A stretch of DNA of 64,000 nucleotides from Nitrobacter hamburgensis X14 (GTDB lineage: Bacteria > Pseudomonadota > Alphaproteobacteria > Rhizobiales > Xanthobacteraceae): NCBI RefSeq assembly GCF_000013885.1, contig NC_007964.1:2280001-2344000 (forward strand), written 5' to 3'. Made by a program: the position numbers and the translations under genes. The notes beneath the pieces were generated by a model. The model was not told where the DNA came from and made no database searches. It saw only the letters and a program-made list of their open reading frames with translations. Each line of letters begins with the position of its first letter. The stretch's first letter is position 1. Of this stretch, positions 27,763-38,346 are shown piece after piece.

Positions 27763-27929
27763 CGTCCGGTTGGTCTGCTGCTGGTCAGAACCCGCGCCAA
27801 ACTGGTCTGGCCGCGTCCGTTTCTTATGGCGCGAACGCGCCGTGGGCAACCCTTTTGAAAATGGTTTGCTTCGACGCGCGGAGAAGGTGATGGCCTCGCC
27901 AATCGCAGGAACGATTGCCCGGCGAACGG

Positions 27930-28036
27930 CTAGAGCCTTTTCGCTTCTGATGGAATCAGAAGCGAGGCTCTATAATTTTGAGTTGACGCGTTTTCTTCAC
28001 GCGAACCGGTATCCACTTCGCTCGAAAACGCTCTAG
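27930..28036 (+). repeat. Dispersed ~107-bp palindromic repeat, copy R3
   Basis: The most complete copy of the repeat found at 5855-5944 and 6898-6997. Its ends are perfect 7-bp inverted repeats (CTAGAGC/GCTCTAG). An internal hairpin pairs CGCTTCTGAT with ATCAGAAGCG. It lies in the 319-bp gap between two glycosyltransferase genes, which otherwise holds nothing recognisable. Confidence 0.85.
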
Positions 28037-28081
28037 GGCACCGGCGGCTTATCGCTACATCGTGCTAACCGCCCGGATATC

Positions 28082-29824
28082 CTAACGCGTTCCCTCCGAG
28101 CGGAAGATGGCGATCGAAATTGTTTTGCCCTGCGAGAAGTTATAGCCGTCAATCCGCGTGGCGACGTTGTAGCGTAGTCCGATGGCTTCGGCGCGCTGCG
28201 CGAAGGCCCGCTCGGAGCGCGATTCGACGAGCGCGAACCGGCAGCTTCCGTGGCCGAGGAAATCGGCGGCGCCGGGACCGTCCGTCAGCAGCGTCGATGT
28301 CCCCGTCATAAAGACCAGACTTGGCTCGTGGTAGCCCGCCGCAGCGACCTTTGGCCCGACACACACCACGTTTCGCAGCGCGCGCGCGACTTCCGGACTC
28401 GGGAACAGCGGCGTCAGCGCCGCGACAATGATCCCGTAGACGGAAACACTCAGGAACAGTGCCGCCATGACCGCATTCAGCAAGGAACGTTCCGCATTAC
28501 GGTCGTCATAGAGCCACCACGCGAACAGTCCGGAGATCAGGGCCGCGGCGGCAAACGGCCATGCCAGAAACACCGGCTGGCGCGTGAGGGTAATGGTCGC
28601 GATGATCGCGAGCACCAGGGTGATCGCGGGAATGGCAAACCACCATGCCGTGCCCTTCGTGAGCCACGATCGGGACAGCACGCCGCGCTCCAGCGCGTAA
28701 ACCGACAGGATCGCGATCGCCGGACACAGCGGCAGCACATAGTGCGGCAGTTTGGTCAATACCAGTTCGAACACGATCCAAGACGGAACCAGCCACGCGA
28801 GCAGAAACCGTACCCCCGGCTCCCGGCGTGCGCGCCAGACCGCAGGCGCCGCCAGCCCTGCCAGCGGCGCGCCGGGCCAGAACGTGATCCAGAACAGCAG
28901 GAAGTAAGTTCCGGGCGGTGCTCCATGTGATTCCTGAGCCGCAAGCTTGCTCAGCATGTCGCCGCCGATCGAGTCCGCGAAAAACGTATCTCCGGCGCGG
29001 AGGAAAATCGCAACGAACCACGGCATGACGAGGACCAGCATCCACATCAGCCCCCAGACGGGCCGCAGACCCTTTAGCCACGATGCAGAGCGATCGAGAA
29101 TAACGACGGTCCCGATCGTCAATCCAACGAACATCAGGATCAGCGGACCCTTGAGCAAAATTCCACCGGCGAGCGCCGTCCAGAAGATGGCCGGATGTAT
29201 CCACGAGGGATGCTCCAGGTTCTCGCGTCGCTGCGACGACAGATAGATCCGCGCGAGCGGACCCATCGCCGCGACAACGGTCAGCAGCAGCATGGCGTCG
29301 GTCTTTGCGAGCCGCGCTTCCACCCCGAGTAATACCGAACTGCACATGATCAGCCCGGCCAGAACAGCGCCGCGCCGCGTCACGAGAGCGAGCGCCGCCC
29401 AGTAGGTCAGGAGCACCGCGCCGATCGCACCGATCAGGGAGGGTACGCGATACAGCCAGATGCGGATTTGCGCCCGCGGGAGTCCGAGCGACGACGCCGT
29501 TTCCACGGCGGCTGCCTGCAACCAGTAAATGCCGACCGGCTTCTTGTAACGCACCTCGTTCTGAAAGCGGATGTCGACGAAATCGCCGGTCTCGACCATC
29601 TGCTTGGTCGCCTGCGCGAAACGAGGCTCGTCGCGGTCGATCGGCGGGATATTGAAAAAGCCGGGCAGAAAGAACAGCAGGCCGACGATCGCCAGAAATA
29701 ACGCCGACCTGATGTGGCTGGAAGCAACAAAATCGATCACGTTGGCAAGGCCTCGCCCGGGATTCACCGGGTTCTTCGGCTCGCGCGATTGTCCAAATCG
29801 GGGACGGGGAAGGGTCTCGGCCAT
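28082..29824 (-). CDS. ArnT-like glycosyltransferase (GT39/GT83 family)
   Basis: A 580-residue polytopic protein of the PMT/ArnT family, which transfers sugars from polyprenyl-phosphate donors to lipid A or proteins on the periplasmic face. The diagnostic first loop is PPIDRDEPRFAQATKQMVETG, with the catalytic-type DE pair, followed by YKKPVGIYWLQAA. About a dozen TM helices and a C-terminal periplasmic domain follow. The start is ATG 29824. It is transcribed ahead of the GT2 and LAB_N genes, from which it is separated by repeat R3. Confidence 0.9.
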   Translation of the reverse strand: MAETLPRPRFGQSREPKNPVNPGRGLANVIDFVASSHIRSALFLAIVGLLFFLPGFFNIPPIDRDEPRFAQATKQMVETGDFVDIRFQNEVRYKKPVGIYWLQAAAVETASSLGLPRAQIRIWLYRVPSLIGAIGAVLLTYWAALALVTRRGAVLAGLIMCSSVLLGVEARLAKTDAMLLLTVVAAMGPLARIYLSSQRRENLEHPSWIHPAIFWTALAGGILLKGPLILMFVGLTIGTVVILDRSASWLKGLRPVWGLMWMLVLVMPWFVAIFLRAGDTFFADSIGGDMLSKLAAQESHGAPPGTYFLLFWITFWPGAPLAGLAAPAVWRARREPGVRFLLAWLVPSWIVFELVLTKLPHYVLPLCPAIAILSVYALERGVLSRSWLTKGTAWWFAIPAITLVLAIIATITLTRQPVFLAWPFAAAALISGLFAWWLYDDRNAERSLLNAVMAALFLSVSVYGIIVAALTPLFPSPEVARALRNVVCVGPKVAAAGYHEPSLVFMTGTSTLLTDGPGAADFLGHGSCRFALVESRSERAFAQRAEAIGLRYNVATRIDGYNFSQGKTISIAIFRSEGTR

Positions 29825-29874
29825 GGGTTCCGCATACGCTGAAGCCAACACAGGGACAACCGCTTAGCTGGTCA

Positions 29875-31995
29875 CTATTGAATTCTGACGGTAACTGTGT
29901 CCGCGCTGCCAGCCGCGTCCATCACGGTCAGCCGAACGAATCCCGGCCCGGGGGGATCGATGATCCGCTGGCGGCGGCCGTCGATCTCCCCGACCGCAAC
30001 CCCATTGACCAGCATCGTCATCGGCAAAACGCCGCCCGCCACTTTCACCGGTAGCGCGGAGAGCTTTATCCCGCCCCCTCCTCCGGCATCGATCCGCGAA
30101 CCGTTCAGTGGAAACTGGATATGGAGCGTGTGCTTATTGCCGACCCGGATGAGTTCGCCCGCGGGACGAAACCGCCGCAAGGGAAGCGGGAGTTTTGCAT
30201 TGCTGGCGATCAGGGTTCCACGCGGAGCTTTTGGCAGCGGCGCCAGCAACTTGCCGGTACGGGCGAAAGCATCGAACAAAACCGGCGCGGCTGCCACACG
30301 CCCGACCAGACCCGGCACCGGCGCGCCGTCCGGGCGCCCGACCCAGACGCCGATCGTCACGCGGCCGTCGAAGCCGACGGACCACGCATCGCGATAGCCG
30401 TAGCTGGTGCCGGTCTTGAAAGCGATCCGGTTCCGGACCGCGTTTTCCGGCGGTGGTGTCCCCAAAAGAACATTGCCGACCTGCCATGCCGCGACCGGAT
30501 CCAGCAGTCGCAAAGGCTCCCGAACGCTGCCGCCGCCGCGCTCGATTTCACGCAAGGGCATCACGCTGCCCAGCCTGGGGATGCCGGAATAGGCCTGCAC
30601 CAGATCATGCAGGGTCACTCCGACGCCGCCGAGTCCCATCGCCAGACCCGGGGCTTCGTCCTTCGGAAGCACGAGATCGGCGCCCGCCTGTTTCAGCCGC
30701 GACGACAACCGACTGGCGCCGACGCGGTCGAGCAGTTCGATCGCCGGAACATTGAGCGACAATTGCAGGGCGCGGCGCACCGCCACCGTGCCCTGGAACG
30801 TCATGTCGAAGTTTTCCGGCGCGTAACTGCCGAACCGGACCGGGCGATCGTCGATCAGGCTGTCCGGGTGAACGAAGCCGTCTTCGAACGCCAGTCCGTA
30901 GATAAACGGCTTCAGCGTCGATCCCGGCGAGCGCACGGCCCGGGTCATGTCCACCTGCCCGGCGCGTCGCTCGTTGAAATAATCTGCGGACCCGACATGG
31001 GCCAGCACATCGCCGGTGGCGTTGTCGACCGCGATGATGCCGATCGAAATGTCCGGCCCGAGCGCCCCCGCACGGTCGCGCGCCAGCGCTTCGAGCGTTC
31101 GCTGCAATCCGGACTCAAGCGTGAGTCGAATGACACTCGAATCCCTGACCGTCGCCAGAGCCCTATCCGCCGAATGCGGCGCCAGCATCGGAAATGGTTT
31201 GCGCATGCGCATGACCGGCACAGCCTTGGCCTGCGCGGCATCTTCCGCCGAGATACGCGATTCCTCGACCATGCGTTCGAGCACGCGGTCGCGGGCTGCG
31301 CGCGCAGCCGTCGGGTGCCGGTCGAGACGGCGCCTTTCCGGCGATTGCGGCAAGGCCACGAGCAGCGCCGACTCCGCCAGCGACAGCCGCTTCGGCTCCT
31401 TGCCGAAATAGGCAATGGACGCCGCGCGAATGCCTTCGAGATTGCCGCCGAACGGCGCAAGCGCCAGATACAGGTTGAGGATTTCATCCTTGGAGAGTTC
31501 GTGCTCGAGCTGGAACGCGCGCACCACCTGATGCAGCTTGGCGTAGATCGAGCGCCGGCGGCGCGGCTCGATCAGCCGGGCGAGCTGCATGGTGATGGTC
31601 GATCCGCCCGAGACGATGTGACCGCGCGTCAGGAGTTGCAACGCGGCGCGGCCGAGCGCGAGCGGATCGACGCCCGTGTGCGAATAGAAACGCTGGTCCT
31701 CATAGCCCAGCAGCAGGTTGAGATATCCCGGATCGACATCGGTCCTGGCATCGACCGGCAATCGCCACCTGCCGTCGGCCATGGCGAAAGCACGGAGCAA
31801 TTTACCGTTGCGGTCGAGCACCGTCGTCGAGACCTCGCGCGCCTTCGCCAGCGGGAGCGGCCCGAGCGAAACGATCCAGCTCGCAATCGCGCCGGCGGTT
31901 ACGACGGTTATGACCGCGACGACCGCCGCTGCCAGCTTCACCCGCCGCCAGCGGCGCGGTTGTATCGTCGGTGCCGTGGTGTCGGATGCGGTCAT
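29875..31995 (-). CDS. pbpC: Penicillin-binding protein 1C
   Basis: A 706-residue bifunctional class A PBP. A TM anchor (about 20-45) is followed by the glycosyltransferase domain, with YEDQRFYSH (Glu99) and GGSTITMQLARLIEP. The transpeptidase domain has the nucleophile motif SPGSTLKPF (Ser359/Lys362) and KTGTSYGYRDAWSVG. The C-terminal BiPBP_C domain (last 90 residues or so) is the mark of PBP1C. It overlaps the alpha-2-macroglobulin gene by 4 nt, the conserved yfhM-pbpC pairing in which the macroglobulin may protect the cell after breach of the wall. Confidence 0.94.
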   Translation of the reverse strand: MTASDTTAPTIQPRRWRRVKLAAAVVAVITVVTAGAIASWIVSLGPLPLAKAREVSTTVLDRNGKLLRAFAMADGRWRLPVDARTDVDPGYLNLLLGYEDQRFYSHTGVDPLALGRAALQLLTRGHIVSGGSTITMQLARLIEPRRRRSIYAKLHQVVRAFQLEHELSKDEILNLYLALAPFGGNLEGIRAASIAYFGKEPKRLSLAESALLVALPQSPERRRLDRHPTAARAARDRVLERMVEESRISAEDAAQAKAVPVMRMRKPFPMLAPHSADRALATVRDSSVIRLTLESGLQRTLEALARDRAGALGPDISIGIIAVDNATGDVLAHVGSADYFNERRAGQVDMTRAVRSPGSTLKPFIYGLAFEDGFVHPDSLIDDRPVRFGSYAPENFDMTFQGTVAVRRALQLSLNVPAIELLDRVGASRLSSRLKQAGADLVLPKDEAPGLAMGLGGVGVTLHDLVQAYSGIPRLGSVMPLREIERGGGSVREPLRLLDPVAAWQVGNVLLGTPPPENAVRNRIAFKTGTSYGYRDAWSVGFDGRVTIGVWVGRPDGAPVPGLVGRVAAAPVLFDAFARTGKLLAPLPKAPRGTLIASNAKLPLPLRRFRPAGELIRVGNKHTLHIQFPLNGSRIDAGGGGGIKLSALPVKVAGGVLPMTMLVNGVAVGEIDGRRQRIIDPPGPGFVRLTVMDAAGSADTVTVRIQ

Positions 31996-34900
31996 TTCGC
32001 GGGACGCACCTCGACGCGACCGGTGCCGGTGCGGCCGTAGCGCGAGGGATTGTACATGTCCTCGACATAGGCTTGCGGCAAAACATACTTGCCCGGCGAA
32101 ACCGCCCGCACGACATAGGCGACGGTGAACACCGCCTTGTCGTTACCGGCGCGATCGAAGGCCGCAGTGAACCGATCGTCGCGGAATTCCGTATTGACCG
32201 GCTGCTGGCCCTCCTCGATCCAGTCGAGGGTGCCGGCGTCGCCGGACGAGACCAGGTGCGGATTGTCGATTTCGAAACCTGCCGGAAGATAGTCGGCCAC
32301 CATGATGTGACCGTATTCCGGCTTGGCCTCGGTGATCCTGAGAACGACGGCCAACCTGTCGTTCTGCCTGGCCTGTGTCGGATCCGCCGGCGTCCCGTCG
32401 AGCGTGAAATAGTTTCGTTCGATCTCGAAACCGTTCGAGACAGCCGGCTCCGGGGTCATCGGCGCGCCGGCCACGGAAATCACCGCCTGCACCGGCGCAT
32501 CGCCGGTATTGGCGATCTTGATCGGCTTGTCAGCCATCTCGGCTGCCTTGTAGCTGCGATAGAGCGCGGTTTTGACCGGTGTGCCATCGACATCGAGCGA
32601 CATGGATTCTTTCGCAAGCGCCCTCGCCGCCAAAACCAGCCACGCGTTCTCCTGCGTCGAGGTAAAGGGCGTCAGTCCCCGCGCCGCCTCGACCCGCTGC
32701 ACCGCCTGCGTCACCGTCGCTCGCGGCGCGTTGCCCTCGCTCGCCAGCGACACCAGCGCCGCGGCATCGCGCAGGGCCGAGCCGTAGTCCGTCCGGCCGA
32801 ATTCGACGACCGGTTTCGGCGCCAGACTTTCAGCCGCCGCCGCATACACGCGTTCTGCACGCGCCCGGTCGCCGACCAGCGCTAGCGCCGCGGCCAGTTG
32901 CGCCTTGGCGATCGGGGTGGCCAGATTGTTCAGCTTGGTATCGGCCAGATAGCGCAGATCCCCGATCGGAGCGGCACCGTTCCTGGCGAGAACATAAAGC
33001 CCGTAAGCCAGTTCGCGGCCGCCATCCTTCTCTGGTTCGGAGGCATTCACAACCGAGTTGCGGATGCGATCGAGCGCGCTCTTGAACAGGGTTTCTGGTA
33101 CCGCAAATCCCTTCTCGCGGGCGCGGGTCAGGAAGTCGGTGACATAGGTGTCGAGCCACGCGTCGTCGCCGCCGGATGACCACATGCCGAACGAGCCGTT
33201 CGAGCCTTGCCGGGCCAGCAGACGGTCGATCGAGCTTTTGATGCGCTCATCGATGCCGGTATCCATCGCGAGGTGTGCTCCGGCCGCGAGATCGTTGACA
33301 TAGAGTAGCGGCATCGCCCGGCTGGTGATCTGCTCGGAACAGCCGAAGGGATAACGGTCGAGTGCCTTCAGGACGGTCGCCGCATCCAGCGCGGACGACA
33401 GGCCGACCGACATCGACACCCCGCCCGTTCCCGCCACGAGGTCGGAGAACATGTCCGAGGTCAGCGTCAGGCTCTCGCCTTTTGCCAGCGTGCGGACCGA
33501 GCGTCGGGCCAGTATCTGGGTCGCGGGCTTGACGTCGAGATCATAGTGCCGCGCCAGCGTCAGACCGTTCGGCCCCTTGATATCGACGTCGAATTGCGCG
33601 GCGCCGGCGGCGCCGCCAGCATTGAGCGTCAGCGCCATCGAGCTGCGCTGCTTGGCCGCGAGCGTGATCGTGGTCGCGGGATTGCCCGCCACCGTCACCG
33701 GCCCCGAGGCCTTGACGTTGACGGTGTAGTCGCCGGGCGCACCCTCGACGTTGTCGAGATCGAAGCTCATGGTGCCCTGGTCGCCGGTCAGCAGGAAGCG
33801 CGGCAGGGTCGCCGTCAGCACCACCGGATCGCGCACGGTGACATCGACCGTCGCGCGGCCAAGCTTGGTTGCGCTCCAGGCAACCGCCATCACCCGTGCG
33901 GTGCCGGCGAATTCCGGAATGTCAAAGCTGATCTCGGCCGTGCCGTCCGCGGCCACCGTGACGATGCCGGAATAGAGCGCGAGCGGCTTCTGCGTCGGCG
34001 GGCTGCCCTGCAACTCCGCTCCTGCCGAATCGCCGCCGGTCCTGAGTTGGCCGCGCGTGCCCTGCATGCCATCGATCAGTTGCCCGTAAAGATCACGGAT
34101 TTCCGAGGTCATGCGGCGCTGGCCGAGATAGTAGTCGTCGGGTGCGGGTGGTTTGTAATTGGTGAGGTTGAGAATGCCGACATCGACGGCGGCAACGACG
34201 ATCTTGGCGTCTTCGCCGGGGCTTAGACCGCCGATCTTCACAGGCAGCTTCAACGTCGTCGACGGCCGCACCAATGTCGGCGGCGACAGGTTGACCGACA
34301 GCGTACGCGCCGTCTTGTCGATGCCGAACCATTTGATGCCGATTGCGCGGCCGGGCATACGCTGGGCGGCAACGTCGAGCGGCCGACGCAGCGTCGCCAC
34401 CACATAGGCGCCGGTGCCCCAATCCTTTCCGACCTGGATTTTGACCTGCGACGTGCCCTCCTTGACCTCGGTGGTCTGCGTCGTCAGCAGCCGGTCGCCG
34501 AGCACGTTGATCGTGAGTTTGCCGGCGGCTCGGGCATTGACCGAAACGATCATGGTGTCGCCGGACAGGTAATCCTGTTTGTCGATCGAGGTTTCCAGCA
34601 GGTCGGGCGTATCGGCGCTGCCGTCGGAATACCAGCCGACGTCGAACTGCACCGAGGTCAGCGGACCGTTGGGATCGGACGATTTGACATCGAGCCGGTA
34701 GCGTCCCGGCTGGGGAGAGAGTTCGATCCGCGCCGGCTTGTTGGCGGCAATCGTGAGATCGCCGTCGGCAACCCGTTTGGTCGACTTCACCGGCTCGTAT
34801 TCCCAGTACGAATTCTGGCGATACCACTGATAGCGGCTCTCGAGCTTGAGCAGTTCGTAGCGCAGGCCCTCGCGCGCAAGCGAGGTACCGTCAGGGGCGA

Positions 34901-37208
34901 CGAAGGCAACGTCGAAACCGGCCTTGTCGCCTTCCGCAACGTTCTTGTCGGCAAATAGCGGCTTGACGCCGATCATGGCGGCGGCGGGGGCGACCGGGAG
35001 CACCAGCTTCCGCTCAACCGCGCGTCCGCCAGCCTCGGCCATGCGAACGAAGATCTGCGCTTCCTGCGGGCGGGACGATGACGGCGGCGTCGCGAGGCTG
35101 ACCGGAAACGTGGCAACACCGTTGGCGTCGGCTTCGGGCAGGTTTTCGATCGGCGTGCGCTCGTTGCTGGTGGTCTCGTCGTCGGCGACCCCGAACTGAT
35201 ATCCGGCATAACCCGGACGGCTGGCTGCAGGAGCCACCAGCATGTCGCCTTCGAGTTGCAGGCCGGATGCCGGCGCACCGTAGAGGAAATGGCCGTCAAC
35301 CTTAAGTTCTACCGGAGCTTGAGCATCGATCTGCTTCGCCATGGTCATTAAGTCGAATTCTATCCTGTCCGGCACATAGTCTTCGACCATGAAGGTGGTT
35401 TCGCCGACCGACGGCCCCTTTGGGTCGGTAAACGCGCGAACCCGCCACGTCCCGGCCGGGACCGCCGAATTGAGCGGCAGGGTCAGGCTTCGCCCGCCCG
35501 CGCCCTGATCGGCCAGGACGGCACGGCGGAATTCGACCCCATCGGGCCGTTCCACCACCAGCGTCAACGGCCCGCCGGTCACGGCATTGCCCTGCCCGTC
35601 GCGCAGCAGCGCCGTGAGATAGACAGTCTCCCCGGAGCGATAGACGCCACGCTCGGCGTAAACGAACGCATCGGCCCCGGCAGGCACTGCCCGACCCGAC
35701 ACACCACGATCGGTGAGATCGAACGCGCTCGACTTCAAACTCAGGAACGCATAATCGGCCTTATCGGTGCTGACCGTCAGCAACGCCGGCGACAGTCCGC
35801 CCTCGCCTCCCGCGAGACCCGGCTCGAACAGCGCATGACCGGACTCGTCGGTCTTTCTGGTCGCAAGGATTTCGTTGTTGCGCGCGATCAGGCGGACTTC
35901 CGCCTTGCCCACCGCATCGGTCGTCGCCAGCGAATTGACGAAGACATGGATGCCGTCATTGCCGGAATAAGCGGTCAGGCCCAGATCGGAGACGATGAAC
36001 CACTGGGTCGCCAGCGAGCCGGACTCCTCGTCGTTCGCCGATCCGGGACCCTTGGGCGCGGCCGTCATCACATAGACGCCGGGCTGGAGGTTCCCGAGCG
36101 CCTCATCCACAGGAAGCGCGGTGGTCACATCGGCGTTCAGCGTGGAGGCCGTCGTAACCTCGCCCGACCAGACCTTGACCCCGCGCTCGTTACCGATATC
36201 GGACAATTGATAGCCGCTGAGCGTCTTCTGGAAGTCGCTGTCGATCACGGTGTTGATGAGATTGCGGTCGCCGATCCGGAATACCTGCGCCGACACCGCC
36301 TGGGTATTCACGCTGACCAGCGGAATGCCGCGCTGGCCGGTGCGCGGCAGCACGTAAGCACGCCCGGTGAAGCGGACGAACGGCTTGCGATCCCGCACAT
36401 AGACATTGAATTCAGCGGATTTCGGCAGGCTTTCCTTGACGGTCGACGGCAGGCCGGCGCGCAGGTTGATATTGTAGCGCTCGCCGTGCTTGAGGCCGTC
36501 GACGCAAAGCTGTTTGTCTTCCGACGACAGCGCCGGCCGGTCGGCGCCGGCTAGCGCTACGAACGGTGAAAAGTCGGTCCGCTTGGCAAGGTCCTCCGAG
36601 AACTGAAAGCAGACTCGCGGCGAGGCCGAATCCGAATCGACGGTGTAATCGAGCAGCCGGAAGCCGTGGTCGTCGCGCATCTTTTCGTACTGCTCGCGAA
36701 CGTCGGCGACCTCGCGCAGATCGAGCGACAGACCCAGCGTATCGAGCGCCGGCCGCCACAGCTTGCGTTCCGAGAAAGCGCGCCCGAGCATCGCCAATGC
36801 ATCAGCTTCGGCACCGGGATCACGCGCCCGCTGATAGGCGATATAGGCGGCGGTGGAGGCCCGCTCCCGCAGAAAGGTCTGTTCCTGGCTCGTGGTCGGC
36901 TTGATCTGGAAAATCGTCCGCGCCAGCCGCAGCCAGTTGCCGCTGTCGTCGGGAGCGACGGTCGCGATCTGGCCGAGGATATGAAGGCCGCTGCGAAAAT
37001 CGGATCGCTTGAAGGCGGCGTCGGCATCGGTCCGCAGCGTCGGGGCCGATTTGGCGATGGTGCCGGCTTCGCTCTTGATCTGGGCTTCGAGCTTGATCGC
37101 CGCGTCGGCGAGATCGTCGCGCTTGAAAACCTTATCCGCCGCCTGCGCCGAAACAAACCCAATCGCCAGCGCCACGCAGAGGACTACGGTACGAACCATC
37201 CCGGTCAT
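31992..37208 (-). CDS. Bacterial alpha-2-macroglobulin (YfhM-like)
   Basis: A 1738-residue periplasmic protease trap. The N-terminus is a signal peptide (VLCVALAIGFVSAQA-AD); with no lipobox it is secreted rather than a lipoprotein, unlike E. coli YfhM. MG-type beta domains and the A2M central domain are visible, and the thioester motif CSEQ is intact in YPFGCSEQITSRAMPLLYVN. A thioester-domain alpha-barrel follows. ATG 37208 or 37199 is the start. It is cotranscribed with pbpC, typical of the colonisation-defence pair. Confidence 0.92.
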   Translation of the reverse strand: MTGMVRTVVLCVALAIGFVSAQAADKVFKRDDLADAAIKLEAQIKSEAGTIAKSAPTLRTDADAAFKRSDFRSGLHILGQIATVAPDDSGNWLRLARTIFQIKPTTSQEQTFLRERASTAAYIAYQRARDPGAEADALAMLGRAFSERKLWRPALDTLGLSLDLREVADVREQYEKMRDDHGFRLLDYTVDSDSASPRVCFQFSEDLAKRTDFSPFVALAGADRPALSSEDKQLCVDGLKHGERYNINLRAGLPSTVKESLPKSAEFNVYVRDRKPFVRFTGRAYVLPRTGQRGIPLVSVNTQAVSAQVFRIGDRNLINTVIDSDFQKTLSGYQLSDIGNERGVKVWSGEVTTASTLNADVTTALPVDEALGNLQPGVYVMTAAPKGPGSANDEESGSLATQWFIVSDLGLTAYSGNDGIHVFVNSLATTDAVGKAEVRLIARNNEILATRKTDESGHALFEPGLAGGEGGLSPALLTVSTDKADYAFLSLKSSAFDLTDRGVSGRAVPAGADAFVYAERGVYRSGETVYLTALLRDGQGNAVTGGPLTLVVERPDGVEFRRAVLADQGAGGRSLTLPLNSAVPAGTWRVRAFTDPKGPSVGETTFMVEDYVPDRIEFDLMTMAKQIDAQAPVELKVDGHFLYGAPASGLQLEGDMLVAPAASRPGYAGYQFGVADDETTSNERTPIENLPEADANGVATFPVSLATPPSSSRPQEAQIFVRMAEAGGRAVERKLVLPVAPAAAMIGVKPLFADKNVAEGDKAGFDVAFVAPDGTSLAREGLRYELLKLESRYQWYRQNSYWEYEPVKSTKRVADGDLTIAANKPARIELSPQPGRYRLDVKSSDPNGPLTSVQFDVGWYSDGSADTPDLLETSIDKQDYLSGDTMIVSVNARAAGKLTINVLGDRLLTTQTTEVKEGTSQVKIQVGKDWGTGAYVVATLRRPLDVAAQRMPGRAIGIKWFGIDKTARTLSVNLSPPTLVRPSTTLKLPVKIGGLSPGEDAKIVVAAVDVGILNLTNYKPPAPDDYYLGQRRMTSEIRDLYGQLIDGMQGTRGQLRTGGDSAGAELQGSPPTQKPLALYSGIVTVAADGTAEISFDIPEFAGTARVMAVAWSATKLGRATVDVTVRDPVVLTATLPRFLLTGDQGTMSFDLDNVEGAPGDYTVNVKASGPVTVAGNPATTITLAAKQRSSMALTLNAGGAAGAAQFDVDIKGPNGLTLARHYDLDVKPATQILARRSVRTLAKGESLTLTSDMFSDLVAGTGGVSMSVGLSSALDAATVLKALDRYPFGCSEQITSRAMPLLYVNDLAAGAHLAMDTGIDERIKSSIDRLLARQGSNGSFGMWSSGGDDAWLDTYVTDFLTRAREKGFAVPETLFKSALDRIRNSVVNASEPEKDGGRELAYGLYVLARNGAAPIGDLRYLADTKLNNLATPIAKAQLAAALALVGDRARAERVYAAAAESLAPKPVVEFGRTDYGSALRDAAALVSLASEGNAPRATVTQAVQRVEAARGLTPFTSTQENAWLVLAARALAKESMSLDVDGTPVKTALYRSYKAAEMADKPIKIANTGDAPVQAVISVAGAPMTPEPAVSNGFEIERNYFTLDGTPADPTQARQNDRLAVVLRITEAKPEYGHIMVADYLPAGFEIDNPHLVSSGDAGTLDWIEEGQQPVNTEFRDDRFTAAFDRAGNDKAVFTVAYVVRAVSPGKYVLPQAYVEDMYNPSRYGRTGTGRVEVRPAK

Positions 37209-37497
37209 GAAAAGCTCCCTGCGCGAACAAATGCCGCCTGGTGTCCCGAATCCAAAGAAGTTCGCCTCACTGCGCTGCGCCTTCCTTAGCCTTAGCGAAC
37301 TTCGTATTCGAAAGGACACCAGCAAACTTATGATTTGAGAGCGGTTTAGGTTCAGAAGCTCGCTTGGCAAACCCAAGGCTGCGGACAAAACAGCGGGCCG
37401 CCCCGTACCGGTTCGTCGCCCGATCCATCAGAATGGTTCGGATCGGGCTTGGCGCGAGGGCGGATTTTTCATATTGCGGTGATATGATGACGTTAAC

Positions 37498-37574
37498 GGT
37501 CCCGTAGCTCAACTGGATAGAGTAGCGGATTTCTACTCCGCGGGTTGCAGGTTCGAATCCTGCCGGGATCGCCA
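37498..37574 (+). tRNA. tRNA-Arg (anticodon TCT)
   Basis: A 77-nt tRNA with encoded CCA. The acceptor pairs GGTCCCG with CGGGATC, the anticodon stem is GCGGA/TCCGC, the loop TTTCTAC gives TCT, and the T loop is TTCGAATC. Its 3' end is partly duplicated just downstream. Confidence 0.95.
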
Positions 37575-37605
37575 CCATTTTTATCGGGGTCGCCACCATT
37601 TTTAT
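37569..37605 (+). repeat. Tandem duplication of the tRNA-Arg 3' end
   Basis: The 16 bases TCGCCACCATTTTTAT, which include the CCA end of tRNA-Arg, occur at 37569-37584 and again at 37590-37605. This looks like an attachment-site scar or slippage; no integrase gene is near. Confidence 0.7.
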
Positions 37606-37696
37606 AAAGACCGCCAGCAAGTGCAGGTTACCAGTGGGGTTTTGACATTCGCGGCCGGGGTGCGCGGCCCGGGTCGCGAATGTCGAATTCACTCCT

Positions 37697-38188
37697 CTAG
37701 AACGGAATGTCGTCGTCCATATCGCTGCGGCGGGCACCGGCCGCAACGGTACGGCGCGGCGCACCGCCGGACGGGCTTCCGGCCCCGAAATCGCCGCCGG
37801 AGTCATCCGATCCGAAATTGCCGCCGCCGCCGCTGTTACGGCCATCGAGCATCGTCAGCGTCGAATTGAAATTCTGCAGCACGACTTCGGTGGAGTATTT
37901 TTCGACGCCGCTCTGGTCGGTCCATTTGCGGGTCTGCAACTGACCCTCGATGTAGACCTTCGCACCTTTCTTCAGATACTGCTCGGCGACCTTGCACAAA
38001 CCTTCGTTGAAAATCACGACGCGGTGCCACTCGGTTTTCTCCTTGCGCTCGCCGCTGGTCTTGTCGCGCCAGGTTTCAGAGGTGGCGATCCGCAGATTAG
38101 CGATCGGCCGGCCGTCCTGGGTCCGCTTGATTTCGGGATCGGCGCCGAGATTGCCGATCAGAATGACCTTGTTCACGCTACCCGCCAT
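37697..38188 (-). CDS. ssb: Single-stranded DNA-binding protein
   Basis: A 163-residue SSB. The OB fold (residues 1-110) has the usual start MAGSVNKVILIGNLGADPE and WHRVVIFNEGLCKVAEQYLKKG. A Gly-rich linker leads to the acidic tail DMDDDIPF, which recruits repair proteins. A LexA-type box at 38347-38361 lies upstream, consistent with SOS control of ssb in alphaproteobacteria. In many relatives ssb is next to uvrA; here a porin gene lies between them. Confidence 0.96.
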   Translation of the reverse strand: MAGSVNKVILIGNLGADPEIKRTQDGRPIANLRIATSETWRDKTSGERKEKTEWHRVVIFNEGLCKVAEQYLKKGAKVYIEGQLQTRKWTDQSGVEKYSTEVVLQNFNSTLTMLDGRNSGGGGNFGSDDSGGDFGAGSPSGGAPRRTVAAGARRSDMDDDIPF

Positions 38189-38346
38189 CGCCGTTCTCCA
38201 ATCTCCGGTCCCGATTTGCCAACACGCACAGGCGCCGCCGGTTCACCCCCGGCATCGCCTCTTCGCGGCTTCGTTCGCGAGCCTATACTCCCGTCATATC
38301 GTCGAGACGGTCAATTGACGGGTTATCCACCGGTCGAATATACAAT

